Of a stretch of DNA of 60,675 bases, positions 20,026 to 29,986 are shown piece by piece. The stretch lies in NCBI GenBank assembly GCA_003133245.1, contig PKWM01000047.1:1-60675 (forward strand). Reading direction: 5' to 3'. How positions within the stretch are numbered: the first letter of the stretch is position 1; each line of letters begins with the position of its first letter. Source of the DNA: Rhodoferax sp. (GTDB lineage Bacteria; Pseudomonadota; Gammaproteobacteria; Burkholderiales; Burkholderiaceae_C). The position numbers and the translations under genes are program-made. Below the pieces are notes generated by a model. The model saw nothing but the letters and a program-made list of their open reading frames with translations. It ran no database searches and had not been told where the DNA came from.

Positions 20026-21135
20026 TCAGGAACGCAGTTTGCGCGAGTACTCGTGCACCGCTTGTACCAAGGCCGCCACGTGCTCTGGGGGTGTGTGCTG
20101 ACTTACGCCATGGCCGAGGTTGAAAATGTGCGTTGGTCCGATGCCAGAACCGGCATAAGGCGTGCCAAAACTGTCCAGTACCTTGATCGCTTCGGCCTGA
20201 ATTTGAGCGGGCGACGCAAACAGCACATTGGGGTCCATATTGCCTTGCAGCGCCTTGGTGTCGCCGACGATGGCGCGGGCTTTGGCCAGGTTAGCGGTCC
20301 AGTCGAGCCCCAGCACGTCGCAGTCGAGCCGGCCCATTTCCTGTAACCACAAACCGCCACCTTTGGTGAAGACAATGCGCGGTATGCGTGCACCCGTGTG
20401 TTCGCGTTTGAGCTGAGCCAACACCCGCGCGGTGTAGGCCAGACTGAATTGCTGGAACGCGCCGTCGGCCAGGGCGCCGCCCCAGCTGTCAAAAATCATC
20501 ACCGCCTGGGCACCGGCTTCGATTTGCGCATTGAGGTACTGCGCCACTGAATCGGCGTTGATTTGCAAAATTTTGTGCAGCAGGTCCGGGCGGCTATAGA
20601 GCATGGTTTTGACCAGACGGTAGTCGTCCGAGCCGGCACCTTCGACCATATAGCAAGCCAAGGTCCAGGGGCTGCCGGAAAAGCCAATTAACGGCACTTT
20701 GCCATTGAGCGCTTTGCGAATCGAGGTGACGGCATCAAAAACGTAGCGCAGCTTGTCCATGTCCGGCACTGCCAGTTTCGCCACCGCAGCTTCGTTACTC
20801 ACCGGATGGGCGAATTTGGGGCCTTCACCCTCGGCAAACGACAGGCCTAGCCCCATGGCGTCGGGCACGGTCAGGATGTCGCTGAACAGGATGGCCGCGT
20901 CGATCGGGAAGCGCTCGACCGGTTGCAGTGAGACTTCGGTGGCGTAATCGACGTTGGTGGCCAGCCCCATGAAGCTGCCGGCTTTGGCGCGCGTGGCGCG
21001 GTACTCGGGCAGAAAACGCCCGGCCTGGCGCATCAGCCAGATCGGCGTGTAGTCAGTGGTCTGGCGTAGGCAGGCGCGGATAAAAGTGTCGTTTTTGAGT
21101 GGCGCATAAGCGCTCGGTTGGCTTGGAGTATTCAT
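20026..21135 (-). CDS. hemE: Uroporphyrinogen decarboxylase
   Basis: HemE removes the four acetate carboxyls of uroporphyrinogen III in haem synthesis. The 369 residues contain the N-terminal signature [17 protein letters not shown] and [15 protein letters not shown] with the catalytic aspartate, [16 protein letters not shown] and the C-terminal [16 protein letters not shown]. The ATG at 21135 gives the usual [18 protein letters not shown] start. The upstream frame extension runs into a repeat and is rejected. Neighbour of priA as in other Burkholderiales. Confidence 0.96.
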   Translation of the reverse strand: MNTPSQPSAYAPLKNDTFIRACLRQTTDYTPIWLMRQAGRFLPEYRATRAKAGSFMGLATNVDYATEVSLQPVERFPIDAAILFSDILTVPDAMGLGLSFAEGEGPKFAHPVSNEAAVAKLAVPDMDKLRYVFDAVTSIRKALNGKVPLIGFSGSPWTLACYMVEGAGSDDYRLVKTMLYSRPDLLHKILQINADSVAQYLNAQIEAGAQAVMIFDSWGGALADGAFQQFSLAYTARVLAQLKREHTGARIPRIVFTKGGGLWLQEMGRLDCDVLGLDWTANLAKARAIVGDTKALQGNMDPNVLFASPAQIQAEAIKVLDSFGTPYAGSGIGPTHIFNLGHGVSQHTPPEHVAALVQAVHEYSRKLRS

Positions 21136-21175
21136 GGCCTCTATTCTCGCAGCAACCGGGCCGATTTTACTGAGA

Positions 21176-21264
21176 CCTTGTGGGACAGACCGCAACTACA
21201 AACCAACGACATTGCGGGGCAGACCGCGGCTACACGAAGTGAGCCAGCCCTGTCCCCAACCGAT
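21176..21264. repeat. Third copy of the 55-bp repeat family
   Basis: On the minus strand it reads TCGGTTGGGGACAGGGCTGG, a second GCGGTCTGCCCCGCAA part, and a partial unit ending TGTCCCACAAGGT. It matches the two units at 5888-6016 and lies between dsbD and hemE, about 40 bases from the hemE start. Confidence 0.65.
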
Positions 21265-21284
21265 TGAGTGGCTCGGCCCTTGAA

Positions 21285-23420
21285 CTACAAGCTGGCCAGC
21301 GCAGCGCGCACTTCGACCTCCGTCAAAATTTCCGACAACAACACGGGTGCGTGTCCATTTTGGTAGAGCACATAAACCGGTACGCCGTTGCGACCGAGTT
21401 GTGCCAGCGCGGCCGTGATGGCCGGGTCGCGTCGGGTCCAGTCGGCGCGCAGCAGAGTGACTTTCTTGGCGTCGAAATCGGCTAGCACAGCCGGATTGGC
21501 GAGCGTTGTTCTCTCGTTGTACTGGCAGGTCACGCACCAAGCGGCGCTGAAATCGACAAATACCGGCGCACCCTTGGCCAGCACTTGCTCGACCCGGCCC
21601 GGTGCCCACGGCTGCCAGCGCTCGCTGTTCGCCTTGCCCGTTGTGGCTGCCAAAGGCTTCAAGACAGCGGGACCAAGCGCCATTGTCAGCAGCGCCAGAG
21701 CAGTCAATGAAATTGTTGCGACGATGATGCGACCGCGGCCCTGCAGGCCCAGCGCCCAGAGCAGCAGGCTCACGCCCAGCAACAGCGCCAGCAGGGCGCT
21801 GGCACCATCAATGCCGCTTTGCTGGCCCAGCACCCATAGCAGCCACACCACGGTGGCAAACATCGGGAATGCCATGGCGCGTCGGAACGTCTCCATCCAG
21901 GCACCGGGGCGCGGTAGCCAGTGGGTCACGGCCGGGACCAGGCTGGCGATGAGAAAGGGCAGGGCCATGCCGATGCCGATGGTGGCAAAAATCAGCAAGG
22001 CTTGCAGTGCGGGCAGGGCCAGCGCCAAACCGAGCGCTGCGCCCATGAAGGGTGCTGTGCAGGGGGAGGCGACCGCGACTGCCAGCACACCCGAGAAAAA
22101 GGCGTTGGCGGTCGGATTTCTGGCTTCAAGGGTGAGCACGCTGCTGGGCAGAAACTGTCCAAAGTGGAACAAACCGGAAAGGTTCAAGCCCATCACGGTG
22201 AAGAGCAGCGCCAGCGTCGCCACCACCAGCGGTGACTGCAACTGAAAACCCCAGCCGAGCTGCTCGCCCGCGTTGCGCAGGCCCAGCATCAGCGCGCCCA
22301 GCGCGATGAAGGAAAGCACCACGCCCACGCTGTAGGCCAGACCGCTGTTGCGGTGGCCGCGCCGGTCGCCGGCGTGGCGGCTAAAGCTCATCACCTTGAT
22401 GGCCAGCACCGGGAACACGCAGGGCATCAGGTTGAGGACCATGCCGCCCAACAGTGCGCCGACCAGTGCCGCCCATAGGCGCAAGGGCATTGCAGGCAGT
22501 GCCGCGTTGTTTGCCAATGCCGGTGAAATGCCTGTTGCAACGGCCTGCACCGGCCAGTTGCCCACCACTTTGGCCTGCGTCACAAAGCCCTGACGCTGTC
22601 CGTCCACTTCTGTCACCAGCACCAGCGGCATCACTTTAGGACTTTGACTGCGTTCACTTGACAGTGGCACTTTGGCGTTCCAGAGCGCACCCTGCCAGCT
22701 TTGCGTCCAGGCGGCTGCAGTCTCAATAACTTCGGGCGTTTCGGGGAACAACTCCAGCGTTTTGCCTTGCAGCGCCGCAGGCAAACCCGCGACTGTCAGT
22801 TTGATGCTGGTGCCATTGATTTCAACCCGGCCGTCGCCGCTCAGCGCGGTGGGTTGAGCTTTCAGGGCAGCAGCAAAGGCGTTGGCGTTGAGCGCAGTGG
22901 AGCCGCGCAGTGGCAGTTGCAGTAAAAATTCGCCTTCTTCGGGCACACATTGCTCGCGACACACCAGCCAGTTGGCCTTGAGTTTGATGTCGATACTGTT
23001 GCCCAGTGCCGCAGGTTTGAAGTCCTTCGTGACGCTAAGCGGCACCGGCAGCAGTACCGTACCTTCGTAGCCGTAATTGGCCAGGTTGCCAATTCGAATC
23101 TTGGTCGGCACGGGCCACGCAATTTCACCCGCTTGCATGCCTGCGGGCAGCGTCCATTGCAGCGTTGTGGGCAAGCCGGAGTCGCCCGCATTCTTCCAGT
23201 AGGTATGCCACTGAGGCTGGTGCGTCAGTTGCAAGCCGAGCCAGATCGCTTTGCCAGCGTCAACGCCGTCCGGTGCCTGCGCCATCAGCTCGGCGCGCAC
23301 ATTCTCGGTGGTGACGACCGACTTGGGCGATGTCTGGGCGCTGGCGGGCGGCAGCCATGCGCCGACAAGCACGAACAATGTAGCAGCCAGCCAGTTGAAG
23401 GAAGATTTCGAAATGGTCAT
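21285..23420 (-). CDS. dsbD: Thiol:disulfide interchange protein, DsbD/ScsB type
   Basis: This membrane protein passes electrons from cytoplasmic thioredoxin to periplasmic disulfide reductases. In order it has a signal peptide (MTISKSSFNWLAATLFVLVG), a periplasmic N-terminal domain with CREQC, a core of about eight membrane segments with the paired cysteines in LMPCVFP and SPCTAPF, and a C-terminal thioredoxin domain with WCVTC (about residues 628-632). The wording of the N-terminal domain is closer to ScsB-like proteins. The start at 23420 was chosen because it begins the signal peptide; 41 further upstream codons come from a dispersed repeat. No clear ribosome binding site precedes it. Confidence 0.86.
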   Translation of the reverse strand: MTISKSSFNWLAATLFVLVGAWLPPASAQTSPKSVVTTENVRAELMAQAPDGVDAGKAIWLGLQLTHQPQWHTYWKNAGDSGLPTTLQWTLPAGMQAGEIAWPVPTKIRIGNLANYGYEGTVLLPVPLSVTKDFKPAALGNSIDIKLKANWLVCREQCVPEEGEFLLQLPLRGSTALNANAFAAALKAQPTALSGDGRVEINGTSIKLTVAGLPAALQGKTLELFPETPEVIETAAAWTQSWQGALWNAKVPLSSERSQSPKVMPLVLVTEVDGQRQGFVTQAKVVGNWPVQAVATGISPALANNAALPAMPLRLWAALVGALLGGMVLNLMPCVFPVLAIKVMSFSRHAGDRRGHRNSGLAYSVGVVLSFIALGALMLGLRNAGEQLGWGFQLQSPLVVATLALLFTVMGLNLSGLFHFGQFLPSSVLTLEARNPTANAFFSGVLAVAVASPCTAPFMGAALGLALALPALQALLIFATIGIGMALPFLIASLVPAVTHWLPRPGAWMETFRRAMAFPMFATVVWLLWVLGQQSGIDGASALLALLLGVSLLLWALGLQGRGRIIVATISLTALALLTMALGPAVLKPLAATTGKANSERWQPWAPGRVEQVLAKGAPVFVDFSAAWCVTCQYNERTTLANPAVLADFDAKKVTLLRADWTRRDPAITAALAQLGRNGVPVYVLYQNGHAPVLLSEILTEVEVRAALASL

Positions 23421-23525
23421 CGCGAGGAGCGCAACGACCTCGGTGGCAGCCACGCGGCTGACGGCGACATGGCGAACCACGAAGTCCGGGGTCATGGACT
23501 GCCACGCTACGCTCGCAGTGACGAT
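23415..23525. repeat. Dispersed palindromic repeat overlapping dsbD start
   Basis: The ends are GGTCATCGCGAG and CTCGCAGTGACGAT, imperfect inverted repeats of the same family as the copy in priA. The dsbD start codon (complement of CAT at 23418-23420) lies inside the terminal repeat. Confidence 0.7.
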
Positions 23526-23539
23526 GGGGAAAGACCGGT

Positions 23540-23890
23540 TCATGAAAAGTCGCCCAGCAGCGAGGCTTGCACCGGCGCTGGCGTAAACACCGCCGGCAGT
23601 GTTTTGGGGGATTTAATGCGCACTTGCTTGTTAACGTTCATGCGGCCAAACACCACCTCAATGTCGCTCGCCGCCACGCCAAACTGCGTCGCCAGAAAGC
23701 GCACCATGTGATCCGTGGCTTTGCCTGCCACTGGCGCGGCCGCGACGCTGACCTTGAGTTGTTTGCCAAATGGCTTGCCAATGGCGTCCTTGCTGGCGCT
23801 GGGTTTACCCAAGATATTGAGTACCAATACATCGCCGTCCCACGCAAAGAAGGAGTCGCCGGTGGCGTGACGGGAATTTTTTTGAGACAT
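23540..23890 (-). CDS. DUF167 (YggU-like) small protein
   Basis: This 116-residue protein of the YggU/DUF167 family has unknown function. The conserved core is LNILGKPSASKDAIG, followed by LKVSVAAAPVAGKATDHMVRF and the FGVAASDIEVVFG segment, in the order seen in the family. A short N-terminal extension and a C-terminal tail (about residues 95-116) are extra. It lies upstream of dsbD on the same strand, separated only by the repeat, and diverges from the creatininase gene. Confidence 0.8.
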   Translation of the reverse strand: MSQKNSRHATGDSFFAWDGDVLVLNILGKPSASKDAIGKPFGKQLKVSVAAAPVAGKATDHMVRFLATQFGVAASDIEVVFGRMNVNKQVRIKSPKTLPAVFTPAPVQASLLGDFS

Positions 23891-23945
23891 GTGCGAATGA
23901 TAGCGGCACCTATACTACTGCGTTGATCCAATCGAGTAGCCAGTG

Positions 23946-24806
23946 ATGACAAGCCTATCCAAATTCTGGGCCGATCTGTCCACGCAGGACTTCGCCCAAC
24001 TGATTGTCAGCGGCGATGCTGCCAAAACAATAGTGGTGCTGCCAGTGGCTGCCACTGAGCAGCACGGCCCGCACTTGTCGCTGAACGTCGATACCGTGCT
24101 GGTCGATGGCGTGGTGGGCGCGGCGTTGCCCCACCTGGCGCCTACCTTGAAAGTGCTTTTCTTGCCGACCCAAGCCATCGGCCTGAGCCCGGAACATGCG
24201 CGCTTTCCGGGCACTCTGACACTCAAATCGGAGACTGTGATCCGCCTCTGGACCGAGATCGCTGAATCTGTGGCGGCGGTGGGCATCAGGAAACTGCTGC
24301 TGTTCAATTCGCACGGTGGCCAGGTCAGCGTGATGGACATCGTGGCGCGCGATTTAAGGGCTCGCCTTGATTTGTTGGTCTACAGCGCGAGCTGGTTTAA
24401 CTTGCCCTTGCTCGATGCACAGGGCAACGATGTCAACGCGCTCTTCAGCGCTGATGAACACCGCTTTGGAATTCATGCCGGTGACATTGAAACTTCAATG
24501 ATGCTGGCGTTGCAACCCGCGCGGGTCGGAATGGCGCAGGCCCGCAACTTCAGCTCCAGTGCGCAGGATAGGGCGCAGAAGTTTGCCATTCTGGGCAATG
24601 GCAAGAGTGCCAAGCTCGGCTGGCAAATGCAGGACTACAACCCGGACGGCGCGGTGGGTGATGCCGCTGCTGCCAGCGCCGACAAGGGGCGGGCGCTGGT
24701 GGACGCCGCAGGACGCGCATTGGCGCGGCTGCTGGCAGAAATTGACCAGTTGCCCTTGAGCACGCTGGTCGCGCAAACGCCAACGCGCCCCTACTTGCCC
24801 CGATGA
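23946..24806 (+). CDS. Creatininase-family amidohydrolase
   Basis: The 286-residue protein belongs to the creatininase/MftE superfamily of metal-dependent amidohydrolases. Metal-ligand motifs are visible: VAATEQHGPHLSL (about 35-47), the LFNSHGGQ motif (about 120-127) and HAGDIETSM (about 178-186). Substrate is unknown; family members act on creatinine, formamides of flavin synthesis or peptide precursors. The ATG at 23946 directly follows an in-frame GTG. It overlaps the following transporter gene by four bases (ATGA), implying translational coupling. Confidence 0.82.
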   Translation: MTSLSKFWADLSTQDFAQLIVSGDAAKTIVVLPVAATEQHGPHLSLNVDTVLVDGVVGAALPHLAPTLKVLFLPTQAIGLSPEHARFPGTLTLKSETVIRLWTEIAESVAAVGIRKLLLFNSHGGQVSVMDIVARDLRARLDLLVYSASWFNLPLLDAQGNDVNALFSADEHRFGIHAGDIETSMMLALQPARVGMAQARNFSSSAQDRAQKFAILGNGKSAKLGWQMQDYNPDGAVGDAAAASADKGRALVDAAGRALARLLAEIDQLPLSTLVAQTPTRPYLPR

Positions 24807-25699
24807 TTGCCAGCTACGATTTGCTCGCGCTTGGCGCGGCGGCTTGCTGGGCTCTGGGCAGCGTCACCTCGGCGTCACCGGCACGGCATTTGGGGGCCTT
24901 TGCCTTTACCCGCTGGCGCATGCTGATGGTCGCCGTGATGCTGTGGACAATGAGTTTCGCCACGGGTGGTTGGCAGCGCTTGCCGCTAACTGTTTGGGGC
25001 ATGGTGACGCTGAGCGGCCTGATCGGCATCTTCATCGGCGACACTGCCTTGTATGCGGCCATGAATCGCCTCGGGCCGCGCCGCGCTGGCGTGCTGTTTG
25101 CCACTCATGCGGTGTTCAGTGCGCTGCTGGGCTTTTGGCTGCTGGGTGAGCGCATGAGCGCGCAGGCGCTGGCCGGTGCCAGCCTGACCGTGGCTGGCGT
25201 GATGGTGGCCATATTGCTGGGCCGCCACAAGCAGGAAAGTCATGCCTGGGAAGCCGACCTGGGTCATGTCGGCACCGGTGTGCTGCTCGGCTTGTTGTCC
25301 GCCCTGTGTCAGGCGGTGGGAGCTTTGATTATCAAGCCCGTGATGGTGGGCAACGTCGATCCGATCGCCGCTTCGGCGCTGCGCGTCACGGTTGCTTGCG
25401 CAGCTCATTTTGTTCTGCTGGGGCTGGGTTTTGCGGCCGCGCGCGACCAGCACGCGCCGACCCGGCGCGTGCTGGCGCAAACAGCGCTTAACGGCTTCAT
25501 TGCCGTGGGTGTGGGCATGACACTGCTTTTAATGGCACTCAAAGGCGGTGGCATCGGCATGGTCGCGATTTTGTCGTCGGTTTCGCCGGTGTTGGTGCTG
25601 CCCTTGCTCTGGTTGCACCTGGGTCGCGCACCCGCGCCGGGGGCCTGGCTGGGTGCGGCACTGACGGTGCTCGGAACCGCCCTTATTTTGTCGCGTTAG
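24803..25699 (+). CDS. EamA-family (DMT) transporter
   Basis: This integral membrane protein has 298 residues and about ten hydrophobic segments arranged as two EamA repeats (about 5-138 and 150-296), the usual drug/metabolite transporter layout. Conserved PRRAGVLFATHAVFSALLGF and the equivalent GGGIGMVAILSSVSPVLVLP occur in each half. It overlaps the creatininase gene by four bases, so it may move the substrate or product of that enzyme. Direction and cargo are unknown. Confidence 0.85.
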   Translation: MIASYDLLALGAAACWALGSVTSASPARHLGAFAFTRWRMLMVAVMLWTMSFATGGWQRLPLTVWGMVTLSGLIGIFIGDTALYAAMNRLGPRRAGVLFATHAVFSALLGFWLLGERMSAQALAGASLTVAGVMVAILLGRHKQESHAWEADLGHVGTGVLLGLLSALCQAVGALIIKPVMVGNVDPIAASALRVTVACAAHFVLLGLGFAAARDQHAPTRRVLAQTALNGFIAVGVGMTLLLMALKGGGIGMVAILSSVSPVLVLPLLWLHLGRAPAPGAWLGAALTVLGTALILSR

Positions 25700-25704
25700 T
25701 CATA

Positions 25705-25872
25705 GTGGGCAAGGTTGGGAAAATCGCTACCGAGGCGAGTGTGAAGACGCTGGTGTTGTCACATCTCGTGCCAGGCGAGTATCCGTTTCTGCCCGACGAA
25801 TTCTGGTATGACGCGGTGCGCCCCCATTTCGCCGGGAATCTGGTCGGTGGACATGATTTGCTCGAACTGTGA
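25705..25872 (+). pseudogene. C-terminal fragment of an MBL-fold hydrolase
   Basis: A 55-codon frame reads VGKIATEASVKTLVLSHLVP, continuing with an FW..AVRPHFAGNLVGGHDLLEL ending at a TGA. This matches the C-terminal end of metallo-beta-lactamase-fold hydrolases, where the histidine in LSHLVP is a metal ligand. The N-terminal three quarters, including HxHxDH, are absent. The fragment starts right after the transporter stop. I see it as the remains of a deleted gene. The rest of 25873-25939 holds nothing visible. Confidence 0.6.
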
Positions 25873-25939
25873 TTTGTTCCATGACACCCCGGTACGAGCA
25901 ATGGTCTGGCCGATGCCGTGAAAACTCGACCAGCGTTAT

Positions 25940-26923
25940 TTAACCCAGATCAAAAACCCGCTTGGCGTTGGTGCCACGAATCGCGTCACATTGAGTCTGC
26001 GGTAGTTTGGCTGTATTCGCAAAAGCACCCTTGGTATCGTGCACCTGATGTGGCCAGTCGGTGCCAAACATGACGTGCTCGGCGCCGACCACTGAAACAA
26101 GATATTGCAGCGCGCCGGGATCGTAAGTAATGCAGTCGTAATAAATATGGCGCAAATAGTCGGTGGGTTTGCGTTTCATCCGGCGTCGCGCGGGGATCTC
26201 CACTTCATCGCCTTTCTCGAATCGGCCAACCAGATAGGGCAGGGTACCGCCACCGTGCGAGGCGATGATTTTCAGGTTTGGATACTGGTCAAAGAACCCT
26301 TCAAAAATCATTCTGGTGAGGGCCAGGGTGGTGTCAAACATGAAGCCGACCGACCAACTCAGGTCAAACTTGGTCATGTCCATCATGTCCACGCCAGGTG
26401 GATCGGTCGGATGCACCAGAACTGGTAAGGCGCGTTGGTCGATTTCGGCCCAGATCGGTGCAAAAAACGGATCGGTCAGGCTGCGCCCCGATACATTGGC
26501 CAGCACCATGACGCCGACGGCTCCGTTGGCGCAGCTACGACGCAACTCCTCAACTGCGCGCTCAGGGTATTCCCAGGGCAGGGAGGTGAACCAGCGAATG
26601 CGATCCGGGTAGGTTGTCTGCGCCTGGGCCATCGTGTCGTTCGACTCCACTGCCGCACGACAACTGACACTTTCGTTGCCCCAATAGACATTGGGACAGG
26701 TGAGGGAAACGATCGACATGTCGATACCTGCCGCGTCCATGTGCTTGATGCGCAAGTCGTAGTCGAAATGACCGCGCTGCGGAATGACGACGGGCGTATT
26801 TCCCCTGAATATCTCTTGTTGTCCGTCGGGGCGTGTCTTGATGTTGTAAGTGCCACCTTCATTCTTGAGAAGCTCAAGCCATTTGGGCGTGAACATATGG
26901 GTGTGAACGTCAATCACTGGCAT
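25940..26923 (-). CDS. Amidohydrolase_2 (ACMSD-like) metal-dependent hydrolase
   Basis: This 327-residue TIM-barrel enzyme of the aminocarboxymuconate-semialdehyde decarboxylase group shows the N-terminal HxH metal site (VIDVHTHMFTP), VLVHPTDPPG, the histidine in IIASHGGGTLPYL and the aspartate in MFGTDWPHQV. Family members decarboxylate or hydrolyse ring-cleavage products of aromatic and tryptophan catabolism. It lies 83 bases downstream of the amino acid ABC transporter genes on the same strand, with iorAB beyond, so a role in aromatic amino acid breakdown is plausible. The substrate is not proven. Confidence 0.82.
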   Translation of the reverse strand: MPVIDVHTHMFTPKWLELLKNEGGTYNIKTRPDGQQEIFRGNTPVVIPQRGHFDYDLRIKHMDAAGIDMSIVSLTCPNVYWGNESVSCRAAVESNDTMAQAQTTYPDRIRWFTSLPWEYPERAVEELRRSCANGAVGVMVLANVSGRSLTDPFFAPIWAEIDQRALPVLVHPTDPPGVDMMDMTKFDLSWSVGFMFDTTLALTRMIFEGFFDQYPNLKIIASHGGGTLPYLVGRFEKGDEVEIPARRRMKRKPTDYLRHIYYDCITYDPGALQYLVSVVGAEHVMFGTDWPHQVHDTKGAFANTAKLPQTQCDAIRGTNAKRVFDLG

Positions 26924-27006
26924 GAATCGTGTCTCCTAAATTTGCTTCGATAGCAGGGGTGAAAAGTAGTTTGATTGTAGGTGTGTCAAAGTGGCTCTTG
27001 CGGCTC

Positions 27007-27786
<780 letters not shown>

Positions 27787-27804
27787 TGGTCGATTCAAGG
27801 AAAT

Positions 27805-28917
27805 TCAGCGTTTGGCTTCCAGTCGTCGGCTGTAGCGTGACAGGGCGTAGCAGATCGCCAGATAAACCAGCGCCAGGAAGACGTGGCCCGAAGTCAGAAT
27901 GTTCGACTCTCCAATCCAGTCGGGCGATTTGGCGCCGTTCTCTACAGCGTCCAGAAGATCGTTAACCCCGATGACGGAGAGCAAGGTGGTCTCCTTGATG
28001 ACGGCGATCATGATGTTCACAAGCGCCGGTACCACTGCCGTCAGGGCCTGCGGCAGCACGATCAGGCGCAGCGCAGCAAAATCGCTCAGACCCACGGTGG
28101 TGGCGGCCTCAAACTGGCCGCGCCCGACCGATTGCAGACCACCGCGAAACACCTCGGCTGCCATCGCTGCATTGAACAGCGCGAACGCCGCCAGCGCACG
28201 CGTGAACAAGTCGATGTTCAAACCCGTGGGCAGGAACATCGGCAACAGCGTGGCGGCGATGAAAAGCACGACCAGCAGTGGGATCGAGCGCATGCTCTCA
28301 ACAAAGGCGGTGCACAGCCAACGCAGCACCGGCAGCCGTGAGCGCCGTCCAAGCGCCAGCAGCAAACCCATCGGCAAGGCAGTGGCAAAGGTCGTGAGCG
28401 TGGCCACCAGCGTCAGCAGCAATCCGCCCCAGCGCGTGGGCGCAACGATGGGCAGGGGACCACCCACACCTACCAGCAGCGCAAAGAAAGCCGCAGGCAA
28501 AAGGAGGAAACCCAGTAGCACGCGTTGCATGTCCGCTTCATCTGAACGGCGCACCACCCAGGTCCAGAATAGGGCGAACGCGGCAAAGCAGGCCCAGGTT
28601 CGCCACAACTGGTTCATTGGGTAGTCGCCCACCAGCCATGGTTTCCAGCGCGCAACGATAAAGGCCCAGCAGGCGCCGGTGTCGCCCGGGCAGGCGTCGC
28701 TGTTGGTACCAAGCCAGTGCGCATGCACGATGGCCCACTGAAAGAAGCGCCAGCCGAATGTGCCGAATGCCAGCAGCAGCAACAAGCTCAGCAGACCCAT
28801 CGCCGGCGTTGGAAACCAGTCTCGGCGCCAGCGGATCAGTGCAGCCGATGTGATTACGGGCACCTCGTGCGGGACTATCAGCGTCTGGCGCACAAAGCGT
28901 GTCATGTCAGCAGCCAT
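27805..28917 (-). CDS. Polar amino acid ABC transporter permease (AapM type)
   Basis: The 370-residue inner membrane permease is of the HisM/AapM type. A large N-terminal hydrophobic part contains a periplasmic loop with two cysteines (DACPGDTGACWAF), as in AapM/YhdY proteins. The permease core has the EAA motif (FEAATTVGLSDFAALRLIVL, then PQAL). The start overlaps the end of the preceding permease by 11 bases, indicating coupling. A start at 28905 would avoid the overlap. Together with AapQ-, AapJ- and AapP-like neighbours it forms a general L-amino-acid importer. Confidence 0.9.
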   Translation of the reverse strand: MAADMTRFVRQTLIVPHEVPVITSAALIRWRRDWFPTPAMGLLSLLLLLAFGTFGWRFFQWAIVHAHWLGTNSDACPGDTGACWAFIVARWKPWLVGDYPMNQLWRTWACFAAFALFWTWVVRRSDEADMQRVLLGFLLLPAAFFALLVGVGGPLPIVAPTRWGGLLLTLVATLTTFATALPMGLLLALGRRSRLPVLRWLCTAFVESMRSIPLLVVLFIAATLLPMFLPTGLNIDLFTRALAAFALFNAAMAAEVFRGGLQSVGRGQFEAATTVGLSDFAALRLIVLPQALTAVVPALVNIMIAVIKETTLLSVIGVNDLLDAVENGAKSPDWIGESNILTSGHVFLALVYLAICYALSRYSRRLEAKR

Positions 28918-29929
28918 CGTGCTTGAGCAGCCGGCGGTTGACCAAGTTCACCGCCAGCGCGATGAACAGGTTGATGGCGGCGTAAAGTAAGACCACCAGT
29001 GTCATCGCTTCGAGCGCCTGACTGGTCTGGGTTAGCACGGTGCCACCTACGATTTGCATAATGTCCGGATAACCAATGGCCGCGGCCAGTGAAGAAGCCT
29101 TGGCCAATGTCTGATACTGCCCCGCAGCCGGCGGTAGCGCCACGCGCAGCGCCTGCGGCAAGATAATCAGCAAGGCCGCACGCACGCCACTCAGGCCTAC
29201 GGTAGCTGCGGCCTCGGACTGTCCGCGCGGCACCGACAAAATGCCGGCGCGAAAAATCTCGGCCAGAAAAGTGCTGTTGTAGATCGACAGACCGAGCGTG
29301 AGCGCCATCAGTTCGGGCAGTAGCACGAAGCCGCCGCTGACGCTGAAGCCTTCGACGTGTGGGCTGATCAGAGCAAACTGGGCCCAGCCGCCTGCGAACG
29401 TCAGCTGTAGGCGCGGGAAAAACAGCCCGCGATTATTCAAGAGCACGCCGCCAAATTGAAGGCTCTCGCCGACCCCGGGTAGCAGCGCTATGGCCGAAAA
29501 GTACCAGAAGAAAATCTGTAGCAGCAAAGGGATGTTGCGAAACACTTCCACATAGGTTGTGGATGCGCCGCGAATCATCGGATGCGAGGTCAGTCGGCCA
29601 AAGGCAATGCACAGCCCGATCAAGGTGCTGAACATACCGGCGAGCGCGATCACCAGCAGCGAGTTGAGCGTGGCCACGATCACGGCGTCCAGGTACGAGG
29701 ATGCCGGACTAAACGCAATCATGGACTGCGCGATCTCGAAGCCTGCTTCCGTCTGCAGGAAACCATAACCGGCCGAGACGCCCAGCGTACGAAGATTGGT
29801 CAGGAAATTCGAAAAACCACTCCAGACCAGCCAAACCACCAGAGCCAGCAGCACAAGCTGGCCGACATAGCCCGGCAACCGTTCCAGAAGAACGGCGCGG
29901 GACATCTTCGTGGTGCGAAACGCTGGCAT
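28907..29929 (-). CDS. Polar amino acid ABC transporter permease (AapQ type)
   Basis: This 340-residue inner membrane permease pairs with the AapM-type subunit. The first hydrophobic segment is VGQLVLLALVVWLVW. Segments from about residue 90 onward form the HisM-like core, with the EAA loop SEAAATVGLSGVRAALLIIL and then PQALRVALPP, which contacts the ATPase. It is 57 bases downstream of the binding-protein gene and belongs to the same operon. Confidence 0.9.
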   Translation of the reverse strand: MPAFRTTKMSRAVLLERLPGYVGQLVLLALVVWLVWSGFSNFLTNLRTLGVSAGYGFLQTEAGFEIAQSMIAFSPASSYLDAVIVATLNSLLVIALAGMFSTLIGLCIAFGRLTSHPMIRGASTTYVEVFRNIPLLLQIFFWYFSAIALLPGVGESLQFGGVLLNNRGLFFPRLQLTFAGGWAQFALISPHVEGFSVSGGFVLLPELMALTLGLSIYNSTFLAEIFRAGILSVPRGQSEAAATVGLSGVRAALLIILPQALRVALPPAAGQYQTLAKASSLAAAIGYPDIMQIVGGTVLTQTSQALEAMTLVVLLYAAINLFIALAVNLVNRRLLKHDGC

Positions 29930-29986
29930 ACAGGGGAAGCGTGGGCGCGCAGTGCGTTATTAGTTATTGGTAGGCGTCCAGGACGA

